A stretch of DNA of 64,000 bases, taken from the NCBI GenBank assembly GCA_050302475.1, contig JBNLBF010000004.1, positions 1 to 64,000 of the forward strand, in the 5' to 3' direction. Under the pieces are notes generated by a model. It searched no databases and was not told the origin of the DNA. It worked only from the letters and a program-made list of their open reading frames with translations. Below are positions 43,521 through 53,250 of the stretch, one piece after another (the first letter of the stretch is position 1; each line of letters starts with the position of its first letter). Source of the stretch: NORP23 sp050302475 (GTDB taxonomy: Bacteria; Pseudomonadota; Alphaproteobacteria; Rhodobacterales; Rhodobacteraceae). Made by a program: the position numbers and the translations under genes.

Positions 43521-46500
43521 GTGACCAAATTTGACCAGAACTGGATGGCCGAAGAAACCAAACGCCGCGCGGAATTTGCCGAAAAAAGCATGTATCGCGA
43601 AGATTTCGAACATGCCTCCTGCGGGGTTGGGCTTGTGGTCGCGATCGACGGAAAGCCGCGCCGGCAGGTGGTCGAGAGCGGTATCGCCGCGCTGAAGGCG
43701 ATCTGGCATCGCGGGGCTGTGGATGCGGACGGCAAAACCGGCGATGGGGCCGGTATCCATGTACAAATCCCGCGCGCCTTCTTTGATGATCAAATCGCGC
43801 GTACCGGTCACGTATCTGATGACAATCTGATTGCCGTGGGTCAGATCTTCCTGCCGCGCACCGATTTTACCGCACAGGAACGCTGCCGGACTATTGTGGA
43901 GTCCGAGGTCCTGCGCATGGGGTACTACATCTATGGCTGGCGCCACGTGCCGGTCGATGTGTCCTGCCTTGGCGAGAAAGCCAACGCCACACGGCCCGAG
44001 ATCGAACAGATCCTGATTTCCAACAACAAGGGCGTGGACGAAGAAACATTCGAGCGCGAGCTTTACATCATCCGTCGCCGGATCGAAAAAGCCGTCGCCA
44101 AGGCACAGGTGCAGAATTTCTATGTCTGTTCGCTGTCCTGCCGGTCGATCATCTACAAAGGGATGATGCTGGCCGAAGAGGTTGCGGTTTTCTATCCCGA
44201 CCTGATGGACGAGCGGTTCGAAAGCGCGTTTGCGATTTATCACCAGCGCTATTCGACCAACACTTTCCCGCAATGGTGGCTGGCGCAGCCCTTCCGGATG
44301 TTGGCCCATAATGGCGAGATCAACACGCTGAAAGGCAACGTCAACTGGATGCGCAGCCACGAAATCCGCATGACGTCAAACGCATTTGGCGAAATGGCCG
44401 GGGATATCAAACCGATTATTCAGCCGGGGTCCTCTGATTCCGCTGCGTTGGACAGCGTGTTCGAGGTCATGGTCCGTGCCGGACGCAATGCGCCGATGGC
44501 GAAAACCATGCTGGTGCCGGAAAGCTGGATGAATGCGTCGAGTGCAATGCCCCAGAAATGGCGCGATATGTATGCCTATGCCAACTCGGTTATGGAACCG
44601 TGGGACGGTCCCGCCGCGCTGGCAATGACCGACGGTCGCTGGGTTTGCGGCGGGTTGGACCGGAACGGTCTGCGCCCTATGCGCTATGTGGTGACGGGTG
44701 ACGATCTGCTGATTGCCGGGTCGGAAGCCGGGATGGTTCCGGTGGACGAACTGTCAATCAAAGAAAAAGGTGCGTTGGGTCCGGGGCAGATGCTGGCTGT
44801 CGATATGACAGAGGGCAAACTGTGGCATGACCGTCCGCTGAAAGACATGCTCGCCGGACATCAACCGTTCAGTGAATGGGTCGGGCTGATCACCGATCTG
44901 GAAGGTGTCGACGAAGGCAAAAGCGAACGCCCGATGTTTACCGGCGAAGAACTGCGCAAACGGCAGGTCGCAGCAGGCATGTCGATTGAAGAACTGGAAA
45001 TGATCCTGCATCCGATGGTGGTGACAGGGAAAGAGGCGATTGCCTCCATGGGAGATGACACGCCAAGCGCAGTGCTGTCGGAACAGTACCGGCCGCTCAG
45101 CCATTATTTCCGCCAGAATTTCAGCCAGGTGACCAACCCGCCAATCGACAGTCTGCGTGAACATCGGGTGATGAGCCTGACGACGCGGTTCGGCAATCTG
45201 AAAAACGTGCTGGATCAGGACAGCAGCCAAACGGAAATCCTGACGCTGGACAGCCCATTCGTGTCGAACAAACGGTTCGAGGCGATGGTGAAATATTTCG
45301 GCGAGGGCGTGCTGCTGATTGATTGCACGTTCGATGTTGATGATCCGCAGGGCATGCAAAATGCGCTGGATATGATCCAGACGCAGGCCGAAAATGCCGT
45401 GCGCTCTGGCACAGGGCATATCGTTCTGACCGACGAGCATCAGGGGCCGGACCGGGTGCCGGTGCCGATGATCCTTGCAACCTCGGCCGTGCATAGCTGG
45501 CTGGTGCAAAAGGGTTTGCGGACCTTTACGTCGCTGAATGTACGTTCGGCGGAATGTATTGACCCGCATTATTTTGCCGTGTTGGTCAGCGCGGGTGCGA
45601 CAACGGTAAACGCCTATCTGGCGCAGGATTCCCTCGCGGATCGGATTGACCGCGGGCTGCTGGATATGTCGCTGGATGAGGCGATGAAACAGTATCGCGA
45701 GGCGGTTAATCAGGGGCTGCTGAAAATCATCTCGAAAATGGGAATCTCGATCATTTCGTCCTATCGTGGCGGTCTGAATTTTGAGGCTGTCGGCCTGTCC
45801 CGCGCGATGGTGGCTGAATATTTCCCGGGAATGCACAGCCGCATTTCAGGGATCGGTATCGCCGGCATTCAGAAGAAACAGAAAGAAGTCCATGCCAAAG
45901 GCTGGCGGCAGACCAAAGTCGTGATGCCCATCGGTGGATTTTACAAGTCCCGCGCCAAGGGAGAGACCCATGCGTGGGAGGCGACATCAATGCACCTGTT
46001 GCAGACGGCGTGTAATCTGGGTTCCTACAAGACATGGCAGGAATATACGAAAGTAATCCGCGCCCGCCCGCCGATCCATCTGCGGGATCTGTTGGATTTC
46101 AAACCGGATGCCAGCCCGATTCCCTTGGAGCAGGTCGAAAGCATCACCGCGATCCGCAAACGGTTCGTGACGCCGGGCATGTCGCTGGGGGCGCTGAGCC
46201 CGGAGGCGCACAAAACGCTGAATGTTGCGATGAACCGGATCGGGGCGAAATCCGACAGTGGTGAGGGCGGCGAGGATCCGGCACATTTCTCCCCGGAACC
46301 GAACGGGGATAACCCTTCGGCAAAAATCAAACAGGTGGCCAGCGGGCGTTTTGGCGTTACCGCCGAGTATCTGAATCAGTGCGAAGAGCTGGAGATCAAA
46401 GTCGCGCAGGGCGCCAAGCCTGGCGAGGGTGGCCAGCTGCCCGGCATGAAAGTGACTGAGCTGATCGCGCGTCTACGCCATTCCACACCGGGGGTGACGC

Positions 46501-48050
46501 TGATCAGCCCGCCGCCACACCACGACATCTATTCGATCGAAGACCTTGCGCAGCTGATTTACGATCTGAAACAGATCAACCCGCGCTGTAAAGTGACGGT
46601 GAAGCTTGTGGCCTCGTCCGGCGTAGGCACGATTGCCGCCGGGGTGGCAAAGGCGAAGGCTGACGTTATCCTTGTTTCCGGCCATAATGGTGGCACGGGC
46701 GCCTCGCCGGCGACCAGCATCAAATATGCGGGCTTGCCGTGGGAAATGGGCCTGACGGAAACCCATCAGGTGCTGGCGCTGAACAATCTGCGCGACCGCG
46801 TCACACTGCGTACCGATGGCGGCCTTCGCACAGGGCGTGACATTGTTATTGCCGCGATGATGGGCGCTGAGGAATTCGGGATCGGTACTGCTGCCCTGAT
46901 CGCCATGGGCTGTATCATGGTGCGTCAGTGCCAATCTAACACCTGCCCCGTCGGCGTCTGTACGCAGGACCCTCGTCTGCGGGAGAAATTCACAGGCAAT
47001 GCGGACAAGGTCGTCAATCTGATTACCTTCTATGCGCAAGAAGTGCGGGAGGTTCTGGCCTCCATCGGGATGCGGTCACTTGGTGAGGTGATTGGGCGCG
47101 CTGATCTGCTGACGCAGGTTTCGCGTGGCTCGGCCCATCTTGATGATCTGGATCTGAACCCATTGCTGATCTCCGCGAGTGAAACCGGGGCGATCCAATT
47201 TGACCGGAGCAGAGACCGTCAGGCGGTGCCCGATACGCTTGACGCACAGATTATCGCGGATGCCAGCCCGTTCTTTACAGATGGCGAGAAGATGCAGCTA
47301 TCCTATGCGGTGCAGAACACGCACCGCACGGTCGGCACCCGCGTTTCCAGCCATATCGTGAAACGCTTTGGCATGAATAACGAGCTGCAACCCAACCATT
47401 TGACCATCCGCCTGACCGGGTCGGCGGGGCAGTCCTTGGGGGCATTTGCCGCGCCCGGCCTGAAGATCGAAGTCTCGGGCGATGCGAATGACTATGTTGG
47501 CAAGGGCTTGTCTGGTGGTTTGATCACCGTGCGCCCACGGCTGGAAAGTCCGCTGGTGGCGGCCGAAAACACCATTATCGGCAACACCGTCCTTTATGGT
47601 GCGACCGGCGGCAAGCTGTTCGCAGCAGGTCGCGCGGGGGAACGGTTCTGCGTGCGGAATTCCGGTGCAGAGGTCGTTGTCGAGGGCTGCGGTTCGAACG
47701 GGTGTGAATATATGACCGGCGGCGTTGCCGTCATCCTTGGCCGGATTGGCGACAATTTCGGGGCCGGGATGACCGGTGGTATGGCATTCATTCTGGATGA
47801 AAGCGGCGATCTGCTGACCCATTGCAACATGGAATCATTGGTAAGCCAGCCTGTCGATTCCGCCCATTGGGAAGGCGTGTTGCGATCCCTGATCGAGCAA
47901 CATGTCAAGGAAACCAACAGTGTCAAAGGCGCGGAAATCCTGCGCCTGTGGTCCAAGATGTTGCCAAAATTCGTGCAGTTCTGCCCGAAGGAAATGATCG
48001 ACCGGCTGGAACATCCGCTGTCGGACAAAATAGCCGCAAAATCCGCGTAA
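43521..48050 (+). CDS. gltB: Glutamate synthase (NADPH) large subunit
   Basis: Makes glutamate from 2-oxoglutarate and glutamine. The 1509-residue protein starts at a GTG at 43521 after GAGGAG. An N-terminal propeptide of 33 residues precedes the class II glutamine amidotransferase Cys34 (ASCGVGLV). The central and FMN domains follow (GVGTIAAGVAKAKADVILVS, GGTGASPATSIKYAG), with the 3Fe-4S cysteines in CQSNTCPVGVC, and the C-terminal beta-helix domain has repeated glycine turns (GGLITVRP, GSNGCEYMTGG). With gltD it forms the ammonia-assimilating GOGAT. Confidence 0.98.
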   Translation: MTKFDQNWMAEETKRRAEFAEKSMYREDFEHASCGVGLVVAIDGKPRRQVVESGIAALKAIWHRGAVDADGKTGDGAGIHVQIPRAFFDDQIARTGHVSDDNLIAVGQIFLPRTDFTAQERCRTIVESEVLRMGYYIYGWRHVPVDVSCLGEKANATRPEIEQILISNNKGVDEETFERELYIIRRRIEKAVAKAQVQNFYVCSLSCRSIIYKGMMLAEEVAVFYPDLMDERFESAFAIYHQRYSTNTFPQWWLAQPFRMLAHNGEINTLKGNVNWMRSHEIRMTSNAFGEMAGDIKPIIQPGSSDSAALDSVFEVMVRAGRNAPMAKTMLVPESWMNASSAMPQKWRDMYAYANSVMEPWDGPAALAMTDGRWVCGGLDRNGLRPMRYVVTGDDLLIAGSEAGMVPVDELSIKEKGALGPGQMLAVDMTEGKLWHDRPLKDMLAGHQPFSEWVGLITDLEGVDEGKSERPMFTGEELRKRQVAAGMSIEELEMILHPMVVTGKEAIASMGDDTPSAVLSEQYRPLSHYFRQNFSQVTNPPIDSLREHRVMSLTTRFGNLKNVLDQDSSQTEILTLDSPFVSNKRFEAMVKYFGEGVLLIDCTFDVDDPQGMQNALDMIQTQAENAVRSGTGHIVLTDEHQGPDRVPVPMILATSAVHSWLVQKGLRTFTSLNVRSAECIDPHYFAVLVSAGATTVNAYLAQDSLADRIDRGLLDMSLDEAMKQYREAVNQGLLKIISKMGISIISSYRGGLNFEAVGLSRAMVAEYFPGMHSRISGIGIAGIQKKQKEVHAKGWRQTKVVMPIGGFYKSRAKGETHAWEATSMHLLQTACNLGSYKTWQEYTKVIRARPPIHLRDLLDFKPDASPIPLEQVESITAIRKRFVTPGMSLGALSPEAHKTLNVAMNRIGAKSDSGEGGEDPAHFSPEPNGDNPSAKIKQVASGRFGVTAEYLNQCEELEIKVAQGAKPGEGGQLPGMKVTELIARLRHSTPGVTLISPPPHHDIYSIEDLAQLIYDLKQINPRCKVTVKLVASSGVGTIAAGVAKAKADVILVSGHNGGTGASPATSIKYAGLPWEMGLTETHQVLALNNLRDRVTLRTDGGLRTGRDIVIAAMMGAEEFGIGTAALIAMGCIMVRQCQSNTCPVGVCTQDPRLREKFTGNADKVVNLITFYAQEVREVLASIGMRSLGEVIGRADLLTQVSRGSAHLDDLDLNPLLISASETGAIQFDRSRDRQAVPDTLDAQIIADASPFFTDGEKMQLSYAVQNTHRTVGTRVSSHIVKRFGMNNELQPNHLTIRLTGSAGQSLGAFAAPGLKIEVSGDANDYVGKGLSGGLITVRPRLESPLVAAENTIIGNTVLYGATGGKLFAAGRAGERFCVRNSGAEVVVEGCGSNGCEYMTGGVAVILGRIGDNFGAGMTGGMAFILDESGDLLTHCNMESLVSQPVDSAHWEGVLRSLIEQHVKETNSVKGAEILRLWSKMLPKFVQFCPKEMIDRLEHPLSDKIAAKSA

Positions 48051-48076
48051 CTTGCGGAGAATACACACTTATTGCC

Positions 48077-48107
48077 CCGCCGCAGAACTGTTGCTAGTCT
48101 GCGGCGG
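48077..48107 (+). terminator. Perfect 10-bp hairpin abutting the mtgA start
   Basis: CCGCCGCAGA (48077-48086) pairs with TCTGCGGCGG (48098-48107) around an 11-nt loop, ending two bases before the mtgA ATG. It lacks a T-run, so it is either a non-canonical gltB terminator or a structure that limits mtgA translation from read-through mRNA. Confidence 0.5.
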
Positions 48108-48109
48108 TT

Positions 48110-48844
48110 ATGGCTAGACGACCGATAGTTGAAAAACCCAAACGGCGGATCACCTTTAAAGGTGTGATCTGGTCGCTGACGCGTTCTCTGTTCAGGATCG
48201 TGCTGGCGGTGTTCCTGCTGGTGTTGCTGGTCGTTCTATTCTATCGCGTGTTCAATCCCCCTGCGACCTACTACATGTTTACGGAGTTCCTGCGGATCGG
48301 GCATATCCGTTATGACTGGGTCGATCTGGAGGATATGAGCCCGGCAATTCCGCTGTCTGTTGTTGCCGCCGAAGACGCCAATTTCTGCGCCCATAACGGA
48401 TTTGATTTCGATGCCATCGAACAGGCGCTGGAAGAGGGGTCGCAGCGCGGGGCCTCGACCATTTCGCAGCAGGTGGCGAAGAATGTGTTCCTGTGGCCCG
48501 ACCGCAGCTGGGTTCGCAAAGGGATGGAGGCCGGGCTTACCGTTCTGATCGAGGCGCTGTGGCCCAAACACCGCATTCTGGAGGTTTATCTGAATGTCGC
48601 AGAGACCGGTGACGGAATATTCGGTGTGCGTAATGCATCGTTTGAGTATTACAACAAACCACCCGATCAAATGACCCGAACCGAAGCTGCCAAACTGGCC
48701 GTTATCCTGCCCAACCCGAAGGATCGCAATCCTGCAACCTTGCAGGGATCGCTCTGGCAGCATTCGAATCGCGTCGCGGCGGGCGGCGATGATTTGCGCA
48801 TTTCGGGGCGTGCGGACTGCTTCCTTGATTTCATGACGCCTTGA
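48110..48844 (+). CDS. mtgA: Monofunctional peptidoglycan glycosyltransferase
   Basis: A 244-residue GT51 enzyme that polymerises lipid II glycan chains. A basic N-terminus and one membrane helix (about residues 23-45, FRIVLAVFLLVLLVVLFY) anchor it to the inner membrane, followed by the GT51 motifs AAEDANFCAHNGFD (catalytic Glu), GASTISQQVAKNVFLW and ILEVYLNVAETGDGIFG. No transpeptidase domain is present. No Shine-Dalgarno sequence precedes the ATG, which follows a perfect hairpin. Confidence 0.94.
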   Translation: MARRPIVEKPKRRITFKGVIWSLTRSLFRIVLAVFLLVLLVVLFYRVFNPPATYYMFTEFLRIGHIRYDWVDLEDMSPAIPLSVVAAEDANFCAHNGFDFDAIEQALEEGSQRGASTISQQVAKNVFLWPDRSWVRKGMEAGLTVLIEALWPKHRILEVYLNVAETGDGIFGVRNASFEYYNKPPDQMTRTEAAKLAVILPNPKDRNPATLQGSLWQHSNRVAAGGDDLRISGRADCFLDFMTP

Positions 48845-48896
48845 ATTTCTGGCGCATTACAGTCAATAGTCAGTCGGAATAATTTGGATCATCCAC

Positions 48897-49562
48897 ATGA
48901 ATCGACTCTATCACCTTCCGCTTTCTCCGTTCTGCCGCAAGGTCCGGCTTGTGCTGGCTGAAAAAGGCATTGACGTCGAACTGATCGAAGAACGCCCGTG
49001 GGAGCGGCGGCTGGATTATCTGCGCCAGAACCCGTCGGGCAAGGTGCCGATGCTGAAGATCGACAAGCTGACCCTGGCGGAGTCAGGACCGATTTGCGAA
49101 TATCTGGAAGAGAAATATCCCGAACCAGCCCTGATGCCCACAGACCCGGGGGCACGCGCCGAAGCGCGGCGGTTATCCATGTGGTTCGATGACAAATTCC
49201 ATCAGGAAGTCACGATTAACCTGCTTTATGAGCGGGTTAACAAGAAGATGATGAATGCCGGGCCACCGGAAAGTGCGTGGATCAAGGCGGGCCTGACCAA
49301 TATCAAATATCATCTGGACTATATGGCGTGGCTGCTGGACCAGCGTAAATGGCTGGCAGGGGATCAGATGACGATTGCCGATTTCGCAGCGGCGGCGCAG
49401 TTGTCGTGTCTGGATTACATCAGTGATGTGGACTGGGCGCGTCAGCCAGTGGTCAAGGATTGGTATTCCAAGATCAAATCCCGCCCGGCCTTCCGGCCTA
49501 TTCTGGCTGATTTGGTGCCGGGATTTGTGCCACCCGCGCATTATTCTGACCTCGATTTCTAA
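48897..49562 (+). CDS. Glutathione S-transferase family protein
   Basis: A 221-residue two-domain GST. The N-terminal thioredoxin-like domain (1-80) has LPLSPFCRKVRLVLAEKGI, and GKVPMLKIDKLTLAESGPICEYLEEKYP carries the glutathione gamma-glutamyl site (ESGPI). The helical C-terminal domain contains WLAGDQMTIADFAAAAQLS. The substrate is unknown. queG starts in the last base of its stop codon (TAATG), so the two are translationally coupled. Confidence 0.92.
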   Translation: MNRLYHLPLSPFCRKVRLVLAEKGIDVELIEERPWERRLDYLRQNPSGKVPMLKIDKLTLAESGPICEYLEEKYPEPALMPTDPGARAEARRLSMWFDDKFHQEVTINLLYERVNKKMMNAGPPESAWIKAGLTNIKYHLDYMAWLLDQRKWLAGDQMTIADFAAAAQLSCLDYISDVDWARQPVVKDWYSKIKSRPAFRPILADLVPGFVPPAHYSDLDF

Positions 49563-50620
49563 TGGGACGCGCCACGGCAGATTTGACCGAGGCGCTGCGG
49601 GAAAAAGTTGCGGCAGAAGGCTTCGCCGATATGGGGATCTGTGCGCCCGACGCCATCCCTGAAGCCGTCGGGCGACTAAAGGCATTTATCAATGCCGGAT
49701 ATCACGGACAAATGGGCTGGATGGAGCGCCGTATGAACTGGCGCGGCGATCCGACGGCGCTGTGGTCGGAGGCAAAATCGGTCATCATGCTGGCAGACAA
49801 TTACGGACCGGTGGAAGATCCGCTGCGGTTGCTGGAAATGCCGGGGCGGGGGAGCATCTCCGTCTATGCCCGGGGCAAGGATTATCATGACGTCGTCAAA
49901 AAACGGTTGAAGCGGATCGGGCGCTGGCTGATTGAACAGGGCGGCGGCGAGATCAAGGTCTTTGTCGATACCGCCCCGGTGATGGAAAAACCGTTGGGTC
50001 AGGCTGCAGGTGTCGGCTGGCAGGGAAAGCACACCAACCTGGTTTCGCGAGAGATCGGCAGTTGGTTCTTCCTTGGCTGTATTTTCACGACGCTGGACTT
50101 GCCGCGATCCGAGGTGGAGGTGGACCATTGCGGGTCCTGTCGGAAATGTCTGGATATCTGCCCGACGGATGCCTTCCCTGCGCCCTATCAGCTGGATGCG
50201 CGGCGCTGCATTTCCTACCTGACCATTGAACATGACGGGCCGGTGGACGAGGACTTGCGACCCTTACTCGGCAACCGTATCTATGGCTGCGACGATTGTC
50301 TGGCCGTTTGCCCGTGGAACAAGTTCGCCCGCGTCGCCCGCAATGCTGCCTACTGGGCGAGAATCGAGCTGTGCTGCCCGAAACTGACGCATCTGTCGGC
50401 GCTGACAGATCGAGAGTTTCGCGACATATTCAGCGGATCACCTATCAAACGGATCGGGCGGAACCGGTTTGTCCGAAACGTTCTTTATGCCATCGGCAAT
50501 TCGGCGAAGGCTGAGCTGCGGCGCTCTGCCGAAGCGCAGACAAAAGACCCGGATGCAACGGTGCGGGATGCGGCGGAATGGGCGGTGGCGCGACTGTCGG
50601 ACAGCACATTCCCAATATGA
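49562..50620 (+). CDS. queG: Epoxyqueuosine reductase
   Basis: Last step of queuosine tRNA modification, reducing epoxyqueuosine using cobalamin and two 4Fe-4S clusters. The 352-residue protein has an N-terminal cobalamin-binding reductase domain (GYHGQMGWMERR, residues about 47-58), FVDTAPVMEKPLGQAAGVGWQGKHTNL, and the ferredoxin-like cysteines CGSCRKCLDICPTDAF and YGCDDCLAVCPWNKF. The C-terminal HEAT-like helices are short. It is followed by a bidirectional terminator. Confidence 0.95.
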   Translation: MGRATADLTEALREKVAAEGFADMGICAPDAIPEAVGRLKAFINAGYHGQMGWMERRMNWRGDPTALWSEAKSVIMLADNYGPVEDPLRLLEMPGRGSISVYARGKDYHDVVKKRLKRIGRWLIEQGGGEIKVFVDTAPVMEKPLGQAAGVGWQGKHTNLVSREIGSWFFLGCIFTTLDLPRSEVEVDHCGSCRKCLDICPTDAFPAPYQLDARRCISYLTIEHDGPVDEDLRPLLGNRIYGCDDCLAVCPWNKFARVARNAAYWARIELCCPKLTHLSALTDREFRDIFSGSPIKRIGRNRFVRNVLYAIGNSAKAELRRSAEAQTKDPDATVRDAAEWAVARLSDSTFPI

Positions 50621-50647
50621 AAAAACCCGGCGCTGGGCCGGGTTTTT
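50621..50647. terminator. Bidirectional terminator between queG and atpF
   Basis: AAAAACCCGG (50621-50630) pairs with CCGGGTTTTT (50638-50647), a perfect 10-bp stem with a 7-nt loop and A/T flanks. It serves plus-strand queG and minus-strand atp genes. Confidence 0.92.
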
Positions 50648-50664
50648 ACGATAATTTATTTCGA

Positions 50665-51228
50665 TTAGTGCAGCTTCGCGCCGACCTCTTTGATCGAATC
50701 GTCGATCAGGCCGCCTGCATCGCTTGCGGACATGCTTTTGGCAATGACGTCGCCAGCCGCGGCGATTGCCACATTGACAGCTTTGTCCTTCACGTCGCGA
50801 ATGGCGGCCTCTTCAGCCGATTTAATCTGATCTTCAGCCGCCGCCAGACGGCGGGCGATGGAGGCTTTCAGGTCTTCCTTGGCGGCCTCGGCCGCCAGTT
50901 CGGCCTCTTTCTTCGCGTGTTCGATGATGCCGGAAACGTGGGTTTCAACCTCTTTATGCTTGCGCTCGAACCCGGCCAGCAGGGTCTGGGCCTCTTCACG
51001 AAGCGCGCGGGCTTCGTCGATTTCAGCTTTGATCGTCGCCGCCCGCTGATCCAGCAAGCCGCCGACAATTTTCGGCACTTTGAAATAGATCAGAGCGCCA
51101 ACGAACAGCAGGAACGCGATAAGCACAACGAAGTTGGTATCGTTGAGGCTATACCACGGATAATCCCCACCAGCGGCCAGCGCCGGAGAAGCAATCAGGG
51201 TTGCGAGTATGAAAAGTAGTCTCATCAT
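50665..51228 (-). CDS. atpF: F0 ATP synthase subunit b
   Basis: A 187-residue peripheral stalk subunit. An N-terminal signal-like hydrophobic stretch (about 1-19) precedes the membrane anchor (about 30-48, FVVLIAFLLFVGALIYF), then a long charged helical coiled coil (about 60-160, rich in Ala, Glu and Lys). It is the last gene of the F0 operon, adjacent to the b' gene (1-bp gap), as in photosynthetic and other alphaproteobacteria that carry two different b subunits. Confidence 0.93.
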   Translation of the reverse strand: MMRLLFILATLIASPALAAGGDYPWYSLNDTNFVVLIAFLLFVGALIYFKVPKIVGGLLDQRAATIKAEIDEARALREEAQTLLAGFERKHKEVETHVSGIIEHAKKEAELAAEAAKEDLKASIARRLAAAEDQIKSAEEAAIRDVKDKAVNVAIAAAGDVIAKSMSASDAGGLIDDSIKEVGAKLH

Positions 51229-51229
51229 C

Positions 51230-51751
51230 TTACCCTTTCAGCCGTGCGGTGATCGCGGCTTTCAACGCCTTGGCATCAACTGCCGACGGCATAACCGCTT
51301 TCACGATTTCTGCGGCCGTGTCGTTTGCGACCTCTTCCACCGATTTGGCGGCGCTGTCGCGGATGGCACGGATATGCTTTTCCGATTCCGCTGTCTGCGC
51401 GGCGATTTCCGCGTCGGCCTTGGCGACCGCTGCGTCCACATCTTTCTTGATCTCGGCTTTCGCCTCGTCCGCGATGCGGTTTGCTTCGGCGCGCGCGTCG
51501 GCGAGGGCCTTGTTATAGGCTTCCTCGGCCTCTTCGGCCTTGCGTTTGAAATCCGCCGCCGATTCCAGATCATTGGCAATTGCACTGCGACGGTCTTCAA
51601 GAACCGACCCGATACGCGGCATGGCGATGCGGGACAGCACGAAATACATGATCACAATAGCGACCACCAACCAGAAAATCTGGTTCGGGAACGTTTCGAA
51701 ATTTAGCTGTGGCATGCCAGAGGCATGTTCAGCTTCTGCACCAGTTGCCAT
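51230..51751 (-). CDS. atpF': F0 ATP synthase subunit b'
   Basis: A 173-residue second stalk subunit. After a polar N-terminus, NQIFWLVVAIVIMYFVLSRIAMPRIGSVLEDRR (about 25-57) gives the membrane helix and the conserved Arg-rich start of the stalk, followed by an Ala/Glu/Lys-rich coiled coil to the end. It pairs with atpF just downstream to form the b-b' heterodimer. It lies 70 bp after atpE. Confidence 0.92.
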   Translation of the reverse strand: MATGAEAEHASGMPQLNFETFPNQIFWLVVAIVIMYFVLSRIAMPRIGSVLEDRRSAIANDLESAADFKRKAEEAEEAYNKALADARAEANRIADEAKAEIKKDVDAAVAKADAEIAAQTAESEKHIRAIRDSAAKSVEEVANDTAAEIVKAVMPSAVDAKALKAAITARLKG

Positions 51752-51821
51752 TGCAACCCTCCGTCAGCTTGTAACCCTTCGGCGCCCCGGATCGGGACGC
51801 CCGAACAAAATCAGGTTCAGC

Positions 51822-52064
51822 TTACTGAGCGTACATCAGCAGAAGCGCAACGAGGAACGAGAAGATCCCCAGCGCCTCGGCAAACGCGATACCAATGAAC
51901 ATGGTCGCTGTCTGGCCGGATGCCGCATTCGGATTACGCAGAGCGCCGGACAGGAAGTTACCGACAACGTGACCCACACCAACGGCTGCGCCGCCCATAC
52001 CTGTACATGCAAGACCCGCACCGATCAGTGCGCCCATTTGTACCAGATCGCCTTCTACTGCCAT
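51822..52064 (-). CDS. atpE: F0 ATP synthase subunit c
   Basis: An 80-residue proteolipid forming the proton-translocating ring. Two transmembrane helices are joined by the polar loop GALRNPNAASGQ (the RNP region). The proton-binding glutamate is in IAFAEALGIF (about residue 62). It sits between atpB and the b' gene, in the normal order I-B-E-F'-F. Confidence 0.97.
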   Translation of the reverse strand: MAVEGDLVQMGALIGAGLACTGMGGAAVGVGHVVGNFLSGALRNPNAASGQTATMFIGIAFAEALGIFSFLVALLLMYAQ

Positions 52065-52103
52065 TTGAATTCTCCTTATGAATGGCTGGAATTGATAACT
52101 GCC

Positions 52104-52856
52104 TTAGTGGCCCGGATGCAGAGCATCGTTCAGATACACACAGGTCAGAATGGTGAATACGTAAGCCTGGATAACGACCACGAGGGACTCCAGACCATAG
52201 ACCGCCATGATCGCCACGATCGGGGCAATTGCACCCAGACCGAGCGCCCCGGCAAAGCCTGCGAACACTTTGATAACCGCGTGACCGGCCATCATGTTAC
52301 CTGCCAGTCGGATCGAGTGGCTGACCGGACGGACGAAGTAGGAAATAATCTCGATGATTGCCAGAACCGGACGCAGCGCCAGAGGGGCGTCGGAAATCCA
52401 GAACAGGCTGAGGAATTTGGTGCCGCTTTTGACGATACCCAGAATGGTCACCGCCAGAAACACCGCCATCGCCAACACGCCGGTCACGGCGATATGCGAG
52501 GTGAAGGTAAAGCTATAGGGCAACAGGCCCAGCACGTTCCCGAACAGGATGAACATGAACAGCGTCATGATGTAGGGGAAATATTTCAGGCCTTCTTTGC
52601 CCGCGATATCTTCGATCATATTGCGGACGAAACCGTAAATCATTTCCGCAACCGACTGGGTGCGTGTGGGCACCAGCGCGCGGCCGCGTGTGCCGATGAT
52701 CAGCAGAAGGATCGTGGCGAGGATCGCCAGACCCATCCATAATGTGACGTTTGTCGGAGTGTACCAGTGAATCTCGCCACCAAAGAGCGACTTGATCTCG
52801 AACTGGTCCATCGGGTGGATGTTGAAACCGCTTGCTTCGTGTTCCGTCTCAGCCAC
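52104..52856 (-). CDS. atpB: F0 ATP synthase subunit a
   Basis: A 250-residue membrane subunit forming the proton half-channels. The start is a GTG at 52856, a few bases past the atpI stop. The essential arginine is in SHSIRLAGNMMAGH (about residues 178-191), and QAYVFTILTCVYLNDA near the C-terminus lines the channel. Five to six membrane helices are predicted. Confidence 0.96.
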   Translation of the reverse strand: MAETEHEASGFNIHPMDQFEIKSLFGGEIHWYTPTNVTLWMGLAILATILLLIIGTRGRALVPTRTQSVAEMIYGFVRNMIEDIAGKEGLKYFPYIMTLFMFILFGNVLGLLPYSFTFTSHIAVTGVLAMAVFLAVTILGIVKSGTKFLSLFWISDAPLALRPVLAIIEIISYFVRPVSHSIRLAGNMMAGHAVIKVFAGFAGALGLGAIAPIVAIMAVYGLESLVVVIQAYVFTILTCVYLNDALHPGH

Positions 52857-52858
52857 GT

Positions 52859-53188
52859 TTAACCCTCATCATTTGCCCGATCGGGCGCCCTTGTCTGTTT
52901 CTGCTGCATTTCTGTTGCCGTGCGCATCATCGTGCGGACCCCGGCGGCAAAACCCAACAGTGAAAAGAGGATCAGGAAGATCGGGAGCGTCCCGAACAGG
53001 CTATCCAGCCCAAATCCAATCCCCATGCCCATGACCATTCCGACCACAAGCTCGATTACCATACGCCAGGCGACGTTCAGCCTGTCATATTTGGTTTCGG
53101 CCTTCGGGATGCGTATCTGAGAGGCTTTTGCCGCCGCGATCCGCGCTTCCAGAGCCTCAAGGTCGTCGAGTTTCGGGTCATCGGTCAT
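52859..53188 (-). CDS. atpI: AtpI-type F0 operon protein
   Basis: A 109-residue protein with a charged N-terminal helix (about 1-30) and two membrane helices (about 45-62 and 68-85, VVGMVMGMGIGFGLDSLFG and FLILFSLLGFAAGVRTMM), matching AtpI/Synthase-gene-1 proteins that aid c-ring assembly. It is the first gene of the F0 operon, with a strong promoter about 60 bp upstream. Confidence 0.92.
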   Translation of the reverse strand: MTDDPKLDDLEALEARIAAAKASQIRIPKAETKYDRLNVAWRMVIELVVGMVMGMGIGFGLDSLFGTLPIFLILFSLLGFAAGVRTMMRTATEMQQKQTRAPDRANDEG

Positions 53189-53250
53189 CCGTATTCCCCC
53201 TTTTCCGCGCCCCTTTGCCCCTAGAATCCCTCCAGTGCGAAGTTGCGCGG

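Noticed and set aside
51540..52742. 400-codon open frame opposite the atp genes
   Set aside because: Runs across atpF', atpE and atpB in antisense, with no family-like sequence.
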